NCBI RefSeq assembly: GCF_963666255.1
Contig: NZ_OY762655.1
Location: 744,001 to 808,000, forward strand
Direction: 5' to 3'
DNA: 64,000 bases
Origin: an uncultured Propionivibrio sp.
GTDB lineage: Bacteria; Pseudomonadota; Gammaproteobacteria; Burkholderiales; Rhodocyclaceae
Shown here in pieces: positions 1 through 7,824 of this stretch. Below the pieces are notes generated by a model. That model was not told the origin of the DNA. It worked only from the letters and a program-made list of their open reading frames with translations, and did not search any database. The number at the start of each line of letters is the position of its first letter. The first letter of the stretch is position 1. A program made the translations under genes and the position numbers.

Positions 1-25
1 CGCAATCATCAAAACACAGGAGCGG

Positions 26-1564
26 ACATGAGCAGACAGAATGACATGGCGGAGCGCTACGCGGAGTTGAAGTGCTCGCCGGAGCAGATTCAGGAGCTGG
101 ACGAGGCGTTTGCGCGGGCGGACAAGGCGCAGCGCGAGTTCGAGAAGTGGGACCAGGCGTCGATTGACCGGACGATCCAGTCGATTGCGCAGATCGTCGC
201 CAACTCCAAGACCTTCCATGAACTGGTGATGCTCGGCATTTCCGAGAGCGATTTTGGTGATCCGGTCAGCCGCGAGGCCAAGCGTTTCAAGATTCGCGGC
301 ATCCTGCGCGATTGTCTGCGCGAGAAGTCCGTCGGCATCATCGAGGAGATTCCCGAGAAGCGCATCGTCAAGTATGCCAAGCCGGTCGGCGTCATCGGCT
401 GCGTCATTCCCGCCACCAATCCCGACCTCACCCCGGCCGGCAATGCCATTTACGCCATCAAGGCGCGTAATGCCATCATCTTCTGTCCGCATCCGCGCAC
501 GCTCAAGACCAGCCGCAAGACGATCGAACTGATGCGCGAAGGCCTGCGTCGCGTCGGTGCCCCGGAGGATCTCGTCCAGATCCTCGGCTACAAGGGCAAG
601 ATCAACAAGGGCTTCTCCGAAGCGATGATGACCAAGGTCGATCTGATCATCGCCACCGGTGGCCAGGGCGTCGTCCGGCGCGCCTACATGTCCGGCACCC
701 CGGCCTATGCCGTCGGCGCCGGCAATGCCACGATGATCTGGGACGAGACGGCCAGGAAGGAGCTCAACAAGGCCGCTTTCAACACCATGCGCTCGAAGAC
801 CTCCGATTTCGGCTCCGGCTGCTCCGCTGACGGCAACATCGTCATTCACGAGAGCATCTGGGCCGACGCGCTCAAGGAACTCGTTGCCGTCGGCGGTTAC
901 ATGATGAGCCCGTCCGAGCAGGAGGCCATGCGCAAGGTCATGTGGGACGACGAATGCCATCGTCACTCCGACACCGTCGCCCTCTCTGCCGTCGATATGG
1001 CCAAGCACGCCGGTTTCGCCATCCCCGACGACCGCAAGTTCCTCATCGCCTCACACGGCACCGGCATCTTCAACGAGTCGCTCGAAGGCGTCTGGTGCCG
1101 CGAGAAGCTCTCCACCGTCCTCGCCGTCCATCAGTACCGCGGCGAATTCCAGAACGCCATCGACACCATCATGGCGATCCATGAGGTCGGCGGCATCGGT
1201 CACTCGGTCGGCATCTTCTCCTTCGATGACGATCACATCCACCGTCTCGCTTCCGTCGCCCGCGTCGGCCGCATCATGGTCCGCCAGCCCCAGTCCAAGG
1301 CCAACTCCGGCAGCATGAACAACGGCATGCCGATGACCTCCTCGATCGGCTGCGGCACCTGGGCCGGCAACGCCACCAGCGAGAACATCCACCTCCATCA
1401 CTACATGAACGTCACCTGGGTCTCCTGGGAGTTCGACAAGCCCGATCCCATGGTCGATGCCGAACTCTTCGGCGAGTTCTACGACCCCGAACTCGAAAAA
1501 ATCCAGTACTCGCCTTATTGATCAACACGCTAAGCAAACACACGCAACACCCAGGCCGCCGCAC
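26..1564. repeat. Identical block A, copy 1 (aldehyde dehydrogenase)
   Basis: This stretch matches 10166-11704 with no difference that I found. Identity starts two bases before the ATG and ends inside the hairpin that follows the stop codon. Flanking DNA is different on both sides. It suggests a recent duplication or a gene conversion tract limited by unlike flanks. Confidence 0.85.
28..1521 (+). CDS. CoA-acylating aldehyde dehydrogenase, copy 1
   Basis: Predicted to oxidise an aldehyde to its acyl-CoA with NAD(P), as EutE/PduP, the AdhE N-terminal half and sulfoacetaldehyde dehydrogenase SauS do. The 497-residue protein shows the acylating-family stretch KPVGVIGCVIPATNP near residue 118, an IIATGG nucleotide-site motif near 207 and a putative catalytic Cys265 in DFGSGCSADG. 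An AGGAG ribosome site lies just upstream, and the window starts 27 bases before the gene, so its promoter is not visible. It heads cluster 1, 106 bases before the ThDP enzyme. The protein is identical to the one encoded at 10168-11661. The real aldehyde is unknown; the sulfoacetaldehyde assignment is only a family resemblance. Confidence 0.85.
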   Translation: MSRQNDMAERYAELKCSPEQIQELDEAFARADKAQREFEKWDQASIDRTIQSIAQIVANSKTFHELVMLGISESDFGDPVSREAKRFKIRGILRDCLREKSVGIIEEIPEKRIVKYAKPVGVIGCVIPATNPDLTPAGNAIYAIKARNAIIFCPHPRTLKTSRKTIELMREGLRRVGAPEDLVQILGYKGKINKGFSEAMMTKVDLIIATGGQGVVRRAYMSGTPAYAVGAGNATMIWDETARKELNKAAFNTMRSKTSDFGSGCSADGNIVIHESIWADALKELVAVGGYMMSPSEQEAMRKVMWDDECHRHSDTVALSAVDMAKHAGFAIPDDRKFLIASHGTGIFNESLEGVWCREKLSTVLAVHQYRGEFQNAIDTIMAIHEVGGIGHSVGIFSFDDDHIHRLASVARVGRIMVRQPQSKANSGSMNNGMPMTSSIGCGTWAGNATSENIHLHHYMNVTWVSWEFDKPDPMVDAELFGEFYDPELEKIQYSPY

Positions 1565-1578
1565 CGCGAGGTGCGGCG
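1557..1578 (+). other. Intercistronic hairpin after aldehyde dehydrogenase copy 1
   Basis: Perfect 9-bp stem CGCCGCACC / GGTGCGGCG with loop GCGA, without a T run. It lies between the dehydrogenase and the ThDP gene and probably affects mRNA stability rather than ending transcription. The left arm is in block A and the right arm is outside it. Confidence 0.6.
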
Positions 1579-1624
1579 AAGCCAAAACCATAATCATAAA
1601 AAAACAAGCAAACAAGGAGCGTCA

Positions 1625-4288
1625 GACATGAAGGATCTGATTTCGAACCAGCTGGTGAAGTATCTGGAAGCGCGTGGGGTGGAGCACATTTTCGGTTTGT
1701 GCGGGCACACCAATATTGCCGTGCTGGCCGCCCTGTCGAAGAGCGACAAGATCAAGTTCGTCAATACCCGGCATGAGCAGATCGCCGCGCACGCCGCCGA
1801 CGGTTATGCCCGCGCCACCGGCAAGGCCGCGGTGCTCCTCTCGCACCTCTCGCCCGGTCTGACCAACGCCGCCACCGGCGTCGCCAACGCTTCGCTCGAT
1901 TCGATCCCGATGGTCGTCATCGCCGGCGATGTCCCCACCCATTACTACGGCAAGCATCCCCACCAGGAAGTCAATCTGCATGCCGACGCGTCCCAGTGCG
2001 AGATCTATCGCCCCTTCTGCAAGCGCGTCTGGCGCGTCGATTCGCCCCATCTCTTCCCCGAGATCCTCGAGAAGGCTTTCGTCCTCGCCGAGAGCGGACG
2101 CCCCGGCCCCGTCCTCATCGATGTGCCCATGGATATCTTCTCCAAGGAGATCGATACCGCGCTCTTCGACCGCGTCCTGCTCAATAATCGCGACCTGGCC
2201 AAGCCTTCGCTCGACGAAGTCACCGCCGAGAAGATCATCAGCCAGCTCCTCGCCGCCAAGACCCCGCTCCTTTATGTCGGCGGCGGCATCATGCTCGCCA
2301 AGTGCATGACCGAGCTCCGCCAACTCGCCGAGCATCTTTCCCTGCCCGTCGCCCACACGCTCATGGGCAAGGGCGCGCTCGCCGACGACCATCCCCTGAT
2401 CCTCGGCATGACCGGCTTCTGGGGGACCACTTTCATCAATGACAAGTGCAAGGGCGCCGACTGGATTCTCGGTCTCGGCACCCGGTTCTCCGAGGCCGAT
2501 TGCTCGTCCTGGGAGGAGCAATACACTTTCGATTTCGGCCCGAACGGTACCAAGCTCATCCATATCGATATCGATCCGAACGAGATCGGCCGCAATTATC
2601 CCGTCGCCATCGGCGCCGTCGCCGATCTCAAGCAGGCCCTCACCGCGCTGCTCCGCGTCGCCAAGCGCCTCTGCCCGCAGGGTATCCAGCGCCCCGAGCT
2701 GATCGCCGAGATGGCCGCCAACCGCAAGGCTTTCGTCGCCAGCAACCAGGAATGGGTCCAGAGCAACGATTTCCCGATGACGCCGCAGCGCATCCTCGCC
2801 GATCTGCGTAGCGCCCTGCCCCGCGATTCCTATATCTGCACCGACGTCGGCTGGAACAAGAACGGTCTCGCCCAGCAGTATCCGGTCTATGAGCCCGGCA
2901 CCATCTTCACTCCGGGCGGCTTCGCCACCATGGGCTTCGGTTCGCCCGCCGCCCTCGGCGCCAAGATCGCCCTCAAGGACAAGGTCGTCGTCGCCCTCAC
3001 CGGTGACGGCGGCTGGGGACAGAATCCCGCTGTCCTTGCCACTGCCCGCGAGAACGCCATCCCCGTCATCTGGGTGATCATGAACAACCGCGCCTTCGGC
3101 ACCATCGCCGGGCTCGAGAAGGCCCATTACGACACGACTTTCGCCACCGTCTTCGAGGTCGATGGCGAGAGCTGGTCGCCCGATTATGCCGCCATCGCCC
3201 GCGCTTATGGCATCGAGGGCATTACCGTCAATGCCGCCGAGGAGTTCCTCCCGGCCATGCAGAAGGCCGTCGCCCTCAACAAGCCCGTCGTCATCGATGT
3301 CTATATGAAGAACATCCCGACGCCGACCGCCGGTCACTGGAACATCATGGACATCTATTCGCCTGGCAAGAAGGTCCATCACGTCGCCACCGGCAACTGA
3401 CGTTCTTCTCTCATTTCGGATTCGTCGTCTTTTCTTTCACCTTGAGGACTACCGCCGGTTCGCCGGCGGGTGCCCGCTCACACCGACCCCGGAGGTCTTA
3501 TGCCGTATCAGTATTCGCTGGCCCATCTGACCGTGCTCAGCTGCCCGCCGCCCGAACTCGCTTACGTCGCCGCTCGCGCCGGTTACGATTACATCAGCCC
3601 GCGCCTCATCTACATGGGCCTGCCCGGCGAACCCAATTACGCCCTCGCCGAGAACGGCGACATGCTCCGCGCCACCAAGCGCGCCCTCGCTTCGACCGGT
3701 ATCAAGGTCCATGACATCGAGCTCGCCCGCATCACCGACGACCTCTATCCGTCCAAGTATCTCCCCGCCATGGAGGTCGCCGCCGAACTCGGCGCCAAGT
3801 CCGTCCTTTCCTCGATCTGGACGCCCAATCTCGAGTACGCCACCGAGAAGTTCGCCAAGGTCTGCGATCTCGCCGCACAGTTCGGCCTTACCGTCGATCT
3901 CGAGTACGTCCCCATCGCCGCCGTCAATAATCTCGCCGGCGCCGTCAAGGTCCTGCGCGAGGTCAATCGCCCCAATGCCGGTCTCATGATCGACATGCAT
4001 CACTTCCATCGCGCCCTCGACAAGCCCGAGGATCTCGACGCCCTGCCCCGCGAGTGGTTCCACTTCGCCCATCTCTGCGACGCCCAGGGTCAGATCCCCA
4101 CCGACCGCGCCGAAATGATCCGCATCCTCCGCGAAGAACGCCTCTACGCCGGTGAGGGCGGCATCGATATCGCCGCCATCCTCAGGCACGTCCCCGCCCC
4201 CGTCCTCTCCATCGAACTCCCCCACCTCGCACGCGTCAAGGAATTCGGCACCGCCGAACATGCATTCAGATGCATCGAGGCAGCGAAG
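1625..4288. repeat. Identical block B, copy 1 (ThDP enzyme plus isomerase)
   Basis: These 2664 bases match 13621-16284, including the 99-base intercistronic spacer. Identity begins three bases before the ATG of the ThDP gene and ends 60 bases before the end of the isomerase gene, whose C-terminus therefore differs between the copies. Confidence 0.85.
1628..3400 (+). CDS. ThDP-dependent enzyme of the acetolactate synthase superfamily, copy 1
   Basis: A 590-residue thiamine diphosphate enzyme. The cofactor-activating glutamate is E50 in TRHEQ, and the ThDP/Mg site begins with GDGG at residues 459-462 and closes about 27 residues later with NN. Residues 26-28 are GHT, where true acetolactate synthases usually have a glycine-rich loop; I recall the same GHT in cyclohexane-1,2-dione hydrolase, where the His is catalytic. 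The ATG at 1628 is preceded by AAGGAG; the frame stays open further upstream, but an earlier start would run into the previous gene. Likely role: cleaving or making a C-C bond in an alpha-keto or diketone intermediate. Annotation as acetolactate synthase would be unsafe because no small subunit is present. The protein is identical to the one at 13624-15396. Confidence 0.8.
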   Translation: MKDLISNQLVKYLEARGVEHIFGLCGHTNIAVLAALSKSDKIKFVNTRHEQIAAHAADGYARATGKAAVLLSHLSPGLTNAATGVANASLDSIPMVVIAGDVPTHYYGKHPHQEVNLHADASQCEIYRPFCKRVWRVDSPHLFPEILEKAFVLAESGRPGPVLIDVPMDIFSKEIDTALFDRVLLNNRDLAKPSLDEVTAEKIISQLLAAKTPLLYVGGGIMLAKCMTELRQLAEHLSLPVAHTLMGKGALADDHPLILGMTGFWGTTFINDKCKGADWILGLGTRFSEADCSSWEEQYTFDFGPNGTKLIHIDIDPNEIGRNYPVAIGAVADLKQALTALLRVAKRLCPQGIQRPELIAEMAANRKAFVASNQEWVQSNDFPMTPQRILADLRSALPRDSYICTDVGWNKNGLAQQYPVYEPGTIFTPGGFATMGFGSPAALGAKIALKDKVVVALTGDGGWGQNPAVLATARENAIPVIWVIMNNRAFGTIAGLEKAHYDTTFATVFEVDGESWSPDYAAIARAYGIEGITVNAAEEFLPAMQKAVALNKPVVIDVYMKNIPTPTAGHWNIMDIYSPGKKVHHVATGN

Positions 4289-4348
4289 CGCTATACCGCC
4301 GCGCACGGGCTGAGCGCGCCGTTCAACAAACTGGAGAAGGTCGCATGA
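3500..4348 (+). CDS. Sugar phosphate isomerase/epimerase-like TIM-barrel protein, copy 1
   Basis: A 282-residue protein of the xylose-isomerase-like / AP endonuclease family 2 barrel fold, which includes IolE, hydroxypyruvate isomerase and some 3-dehydroshikimate dehydratases. Typical metal-site acidic and histidine residues are visible in DLEYVPIAAVN, MIDMHHFHRA and FAHLCDAQG. A strong GGAGG lies seven bases before the ATG at 3500. The stop overlaps the next start as ATGA, so translation is probably coupled to the AroE-like gene. Residues up to CIEAAK are shared with the second copy, after which the tail differs (RYTAAHG here). Dehydratase and isomerase roles are both open. Confidence 0.75.
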   Translation: MPYQYSLAHLTVLSCPPPELAYVAARAGYDYISPRLIYMGLPGEPNYALAENGDMLRATKRALASTGIKVHDIELARITDDLYPSKYLPAMEVAAELGAKSVLSSIWTPNLEYATEKFAKVCDLAAQFGLTVDLEYVPIAAVNNLAGAVKVLREVNRPNAGLMIDMHHFHRALDKPEDLDALPREWFHFAHLCDAQGQIPTDRAEMIRILREERLYAGEGGIDIAAILRHVPAPVLSIELPHLARVKEFGTAEHAFRCIEAAKRYTAAHGLSAPFNKLEKVA

Positions 4349-5178
4349 TCAGCGGCAAGTCGATCCTGCTGCCGATGTTCGGTTACCCGACCGAACCGTT
4401 CAAGGCGCCCTACATCTACAACCCCTGGTTCGATGCTCGCGGCATTGATGCCGTCGTCGTGCCGATGGGCATCAAGCCCGAGGATTATGCCGATTCGCTG
4501 AAGGCAGTCTTCCGCATGAGCAATGTGCATGGCGCCCTCGTCACCATGCCGCACAAAGTCGCCACCGTAGGCCTGATGGACGAACTCTCGAAGACGGCCC
4601 AGGTCGCAGGATCGTGCAACGCCATCCTCAAACGTCCCGACGGCTCACTCGTCGGCGACATGTTCGACGGCGAAGGCTTCGTCCGCGGCCTCAAGCGCAA
4701 CGGCTTCATCTGTGACGGCGCCCGCTGCCTGCTGATCGGCGCCGGCGGCGTCGGCTCGGCCATCGCCGCCTCGCTCGCCGCGGCCGGCATCGCCGCCATC
4801 GACGTAATCAAGACGCGCAGCGAATCGGCCAACGTCCTCGTCGAACGCCTGCAGACCTTCTTCCCGCAGGTCGCCGCCCGCGTCGTGCACAGCAACGACG
4901 TCGCCGGCTTCGACCTGATCGTCAACGGCACGCCGCTCGGCCTGCCCGGCGATCCGCTGCCCTTCGACCTCAGCAATCTCTCGCCCGCGACCTTCGTCGG
5001 CGAAGTCGTCATGAAACAGGAAATGACGCCGTTGTTGGAGATCGCCAAGGCCCGCGGCTGCGGCTTCGTGCTCGGCACGGAAATGCTGTTCGAGATGATT
5101 CCGGCCTACCTCGAATTTTTCGGCTTCGGCAGCACAACCCCGGACGAATTGCGCGCACTCGCGAAAATCACTTACTGA
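4345..5178 (+). CDS. Shikimate dehydrogenase-like oxidoreductase, cluster 1 paralogue
   Basis: A 277-residue AroE-fold NAD(P)-dependent dehydrogenase. The catalytic Lys (K71 in TMPHK), Asn (N92) and Asp (D108 in GDMFDG) and the Rossmann motif GAGGVG at 132-137 are kept. The N-terminal S-x-S that binds the shikimate carboxylate is replaced by PFKA at 18-21, and the usual Gln near the C-terminus (MLxxQ) is Met (MLFEM). This argues for a dehydrogenase acting on a related but different alicyclic hydroxy acid. The ATGA overlap with the isomerase and the GGAGAAGG ribosome site support the start. The paralogue at 16352-17188 is similar throughout but clearly diverged. Confidence 0.75.
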   Translation: MISGKSILLPMFGYPTEPFKAPYIYNPWFDARGIDAVVVPMGIKPEDYADSLKAVFRMSNVHGALVTMPHKVATVGLMDELSKTAQVAGSCNAILKRPDGSLVGDMFDGEGFVRGLKRNGFICDGARCLLIGAGGVGSAIAASLAAAGIAAIDVIKTRSESANVLVERLQTFFPQVAARVVHSNDVAGFDLIVNGTPLGLPGDPLPFDLSNLSPATFVGEVVMKQEMTPLLEIAKARGCGFVLGTEMLFEMIPAYLEFFGFGSTTPDELRALAKITY

Positions 5179-5215
5179 AGCATAAGCACATCCCATGACA
5201 TTGGAGAGTCAGCAA

Positions 5216-5656
5216 ATGAAAAAGGTATTGGTGTTGAACGGTATCAACCTGAATATGTTTGGAAAACGCGATCCCAAGCAATACGGGACGACGACGCTGG
5301 ATGAGATCGACACGATGCTGCAGAAGCTCGGGAAGGAGCTCGGCGTCGCAGTCGAGAGCTTCCAGACGAACTGCGAAGGGACGATGGTCGAGCGCATTCA
5401 CAAAGCATTCCATGATAAGGTTGACGCGGTGGTCATCAACGCTGGCGCCTGGACGCATTACAGTATTGGCCTGCGCGATGCGCTCGCCATCCTGACTGTG
5501 CCGATTATCGAAGTGCACATGTCGAACGTCCATGCGCGCGAGACGTTCCGCCACCATTCTGTTTTCGTGGATATCGCCAAGGGGCAGATCTGCGGATTCG
5601 GAGCAGAGAGTTATCTGCTCGGTCTGCGGGCTGCCGTTTCGGCCATCCCGGCCTGA
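5216..5656 (+). CDS. Type II 3-dehydroquinate dehydratase-like protein
   Basis: A 146-residue protein of normal type II dehydroquinase length. Tyr23, His81, His101 and Arg112 sit in recognisable family motifs (KQYG, AWTH, EVHMSN, FRHHS). Usual SNHEG is TNCEG and usual NPGAYTH is NAGAWTH here, so the substrate pocket is altered. I chose the ATG at 5216 because GGAG lies about eight bases upstream and the protein then begins KKVLVLNG like the family; an upstream ATG at 5195 is possible. Only cluster 1 has this gene. It is more likely catabolic than biosynthetic given its operon with a TRAP transporter. Confidence 0.8.
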   Translation: MKKVLVLNGINLNMFGKRDPKQYGTTTLDEIDTMLQKLGKELGVAVESFQTNCEGTMVERIHKAFHDKVDAVVINAGAWTHYSIGLRDALAILTVPIIEVHMSNVHARETFRHHSVFVDIAKGQICGFGAESYLLGLRAAVSAIPA

Positions 5657-5783
5657 TTTGCGTACCGCAGCCATCCGCACCGGAAACTGCCGCGGTCGCG
5701 ATCGGTCGCGATTGGTCACCAATCGGGGGCCAGAGCGCCGCGGCGCGTTCATGACAAAAACAGAGAGCAAGAAAAGGGGAAAC

Positions 5784-5822
5784 ATGAATCAGCGTGACTT
5801 TGCGAGAAGGAAGGCTTCATGA
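5784..5822 (+). CDS. Possible 12-codon leader peptide coupled to dctQ
   Basis: A short frame encoding MNQRDFARRKAS is preceded by AAAAGGGGAAAC and ends in a TGA that overlaps the dctQ start as ATGA. It could couple translation of the permease to ribosome passage through the leader. It may also be chance, since 13 codons prove little. Confidence 0.3.
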   Translation: MNQRDFARRKAS

Positions 5823-6394
5823 AACAGATCGTCGACGGCTATTTCCGGCTGCTCAAATTCCTGGTATTCGTTTGCCTGGCCTCGATGGTGGTCCTGGTCT
5901 TCGGAAACGTCGTCCTGCGCTACGTCTTCAGCTCGGGCATCACCTTCTCGGAAGAGTTCTCGCGCTGGCTCTTCGTCTGGCTCACCTTCTTCGGCGCCAT
6001 CATCGCCATGCGCGACCACGCGCACCTCGGCATGGACTCGGTCGTCTCGCGGCTGCCGGTCTGGGGCAAGAAGCTCTGCTACGTCGTCAGCCACCTGCTG
6101 ATGCTCCTGTGCTGCGTCATGCTGCTCAAGGGCGGCTGGGCGCAGACGGTCATCAACATGGAGACCGAAGCGGCCGCCACCGGCCTGCCGGTCAGTCTGT
6201 TCTACGGCATCATCCTGATCTTCGGCGTCTCGGCCATGGCCATCCTGCTCTATGACCTCTACATGATGCTGAGCGGCCAGACGCGTGATGACGAACTCAT
6301 CCAGATCAAGGAATCCGAGGAAGAGCTCGAACTCGACGATTACGAGACCACGACCGGCGACGCGCACGCCGCCGGCGCCCCGAAAAAGGATTGA
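5819..6394 (+). CDS. TRAP transporter small permease subunit DctQ, cluster 1
   Basis: A 191-residue inner-membrane protein with about four hydrophobic helices and the DctQ-type motif EEFSRWLFVWLTFFGA near residues 47-62. The acidic C-terminal tail (ESEEELELDDYE) is cytoplasmic by inference. It forms the permease with DctM, encoded nine bases downstream, and takes solute from the DctP protein encoded after that. Order here is Q-M-P, whereas cluster 2 is P-Q-M. Confidence 0.9.
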   Translation: MKQIVDGYFRLLKFLVFVCLASMVVLVFGNVVLRYVFSSGITFSEEFSRWLFVWLTFFGAIIAMRDHAHLGMDSVVSRLPVWGKKLCYVVSHLLMLLCCVMLLKGGWAQTVINMETEAAATGLPVSLFYGIILIFGVSAMAILLYDLYMMLSGQTRDDELIQIKESEEELELDDYETTTGDAHAAGAPKKD

Positions 6395-6403
6395 GGCCAG
6401 ACC

Positions 6404-7690
6404 ATGACCATTCTCGTCTTTACCTTCTCCCTGCTCGGCGCCATGGCGCTCGGCATGCCGATCGCGTTCGCGCTGCTGGTCTGCGGACTGGCACTGATGT
6501 GGCAACTCGACATGACCGACGCGCAGATCATCGCCCAGAACGTCGTCAACGGCGCCGACAGCTTCCCGCTGATGGCGATCCCCTTCTTCATGCTCGCCGG
6601 ACAGACGATGAACGCCGGCGGCCTCTCCAAGCGCATCATCAACTTCGCCTTCGCGCTCGTCGGCCACATCCGCGGCGGCCTCGGCTACGTCTGCATTGTC
6701 GCTTCCTGCATCCTCGCCTCGCTGTCCGGCTCGGCTGCGGCCGACGCGGCGGCGATGTCGGCGCTGCTCTTCCCGATGATGATCAGCGCCGGCCATGACC
6801 CGAAGAAAAGCGCGGGCCTCATCGCCGCCGGCAGCGTCATCGGCCCGATGGTGCCGCCGTCAAGCGGCCTGATCCTGTTCGGCGTCACCGCCGGCCTGTC
6901 GATCACCAAGCTCTTCCTCGCCGCCATCGTTCCCGGCCTGATGATCGCCGCCGGCCTCTGGGTCGCCTGGTGGTGGGTCGCGCGCAACGACAACGTCACG
7001 CCGCCGCCGCGCCGTCCGTTCAAGGAAGTGCTGGGCACCTTCCGCGACGGCATCTGGGCGCTGATGATGCCGTGCATCATCATCTTCGGCCTCAAGTTCG
7101 GCGTGTTCACGCCGACCGAAGCCGGCGTCGTCTGCTCGGTCTATGCGCTCTTCGTCTCGATCTATGTCTACAAGGAGCTGAAGTGGGCGCAGGTCTATCA
7201 GGTCGTCTATAACGCCGGCCAGACGACGGCCGTCGTCATGTTCCTCGTCGCCGCGGCGCTGGTCTCGGCCTGGCTGATCGCCATCGCCGACATCCCCGGC
7301 GAAGTCATCAAGCTGCTCAAGCCCTTCATGGGCAGCCAGATGCTGATGATGATCGTGATCATGATCCTCGTCGTCGTCGTCGGCACCGCCATGGACATGA
7401 CGCCGACCATCCTGATCCTGACGCCGGTGCTGATCCCCGTCGTCAAGGCTGCCGGCATCGACCCGATCTACTTCGGCGTGCTGTTCATCATCAATAACGC
7501 GATCGGACTCGTGACACCACCGGTCGGCACGACGCTCAACGTCGTCTGCGGCGTCACCAAGACCAAGATGGATGACATCATCGTCGGCGTCTGGCCGTTC
7601 ATGATCGCCCAGCTGGTGGTGCTCGCCCTGCTCGTCATGTTCCCGAGCATCGTGCTGGTACCGCTCAAGGTCCTGCAAGGGCAGTGGTAA
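6404..7690 (+). CDS. TRAP transporter large permease subunit DctM, cluster 1
   Basis: A 428-residue multi-spanning membrane protein with repeated glycine-rich family motifs (GMPIAFALL, GHIRGGLGYV, GTAMDMTPTILILTPVL, NNAIGLVTPPVGTTLNV). It is the ion-coupled channel subunit of the TRAP system, usually driven by a sodium gradient. It is closely similar to the cluster 2 DctM at 18963-20240, more so in the membrane core than in loops. The substrate is unspecified; the neighbours suggest an organic acid related to the AroE/AroQ-like enzymes. Confidence 0.92.
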   Translation: MTILVFTFSLLGAMALGMPIAFALLVCGLALMWQLDMTDAQIIAQNVVNGADSFPLMAIPFFMLAGQTMNAGGLSKRIINFAFALVGHIRGGLGYVCIVASCILASLSGSAAADAAAMSALLFPMMISAGHDPKKSAGLIAAGSVIGPMVPPSSGLILFGVTAGLSITKLFLAAIVPGLMIAAGLWVAWWWVARNDNVTPPPRRPFKEVLGTFRDGIWALMMPCIIIFGLKFGVFTPTEAGVVCSVYALFVSIYVYKELKWAQVYQVVYNAGQTTAVVMFLVAAALVSAWLIAIADIPGEVIKLLKPFMGSQMLMMIVIMILVVVVGTAMDMTPTILILTPVLIPVVKAAGIDPIYFGVLFIINNAIGLVTPPVGTTLNVVCGVTKTKMDDIIVGVWPFMIAQLVVLALLVMFPSIVLVPLKVLQGQW

Positions 7691-7728
7691 GTAATTGGCA
7701 TTAATGGCGTTGTGATTGGCGAGGTTCT

Positions 7729-7751
7729 CCGCCGGCCGGCAGGGCCGGCGG
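7729..7751 (+). other. Strong hairpin between dctM and dctP, cluster 1
   Basis: Perfect 9-bp stem CCGCCGGCC / GGCCGGCGG with a 5-base loop and no T run. It may stabilise or process the mRNA so that the binding protein is made in excess over the permease. Confidence 0.5.
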
Positions 7752-7824
7752 TCTTCCCCGCCGCAAGTGTGGTTGCATCAGAAGCGTATCGGGCCTGGCC
7801 CATTTTCCATAACGGAGGAGTTTC

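Noticed and set aside
28-1521. Naming the dehydrogenase sulfoacetaldehyde dehydrogenase (SauS)
   Set aside because: The resemblance is to the acylating family as a whole. No sulfonate genes (xsc-type enzyme, sulfite exporter) are nearby, and the ThDP enzyme does not look like Xsc.
1628-3400. Acetolactate synthase annotation for the ThDP enzyme
   Set aside because: There is no IlvN-type small subunit, the loop is GHT and the context is catabolic.
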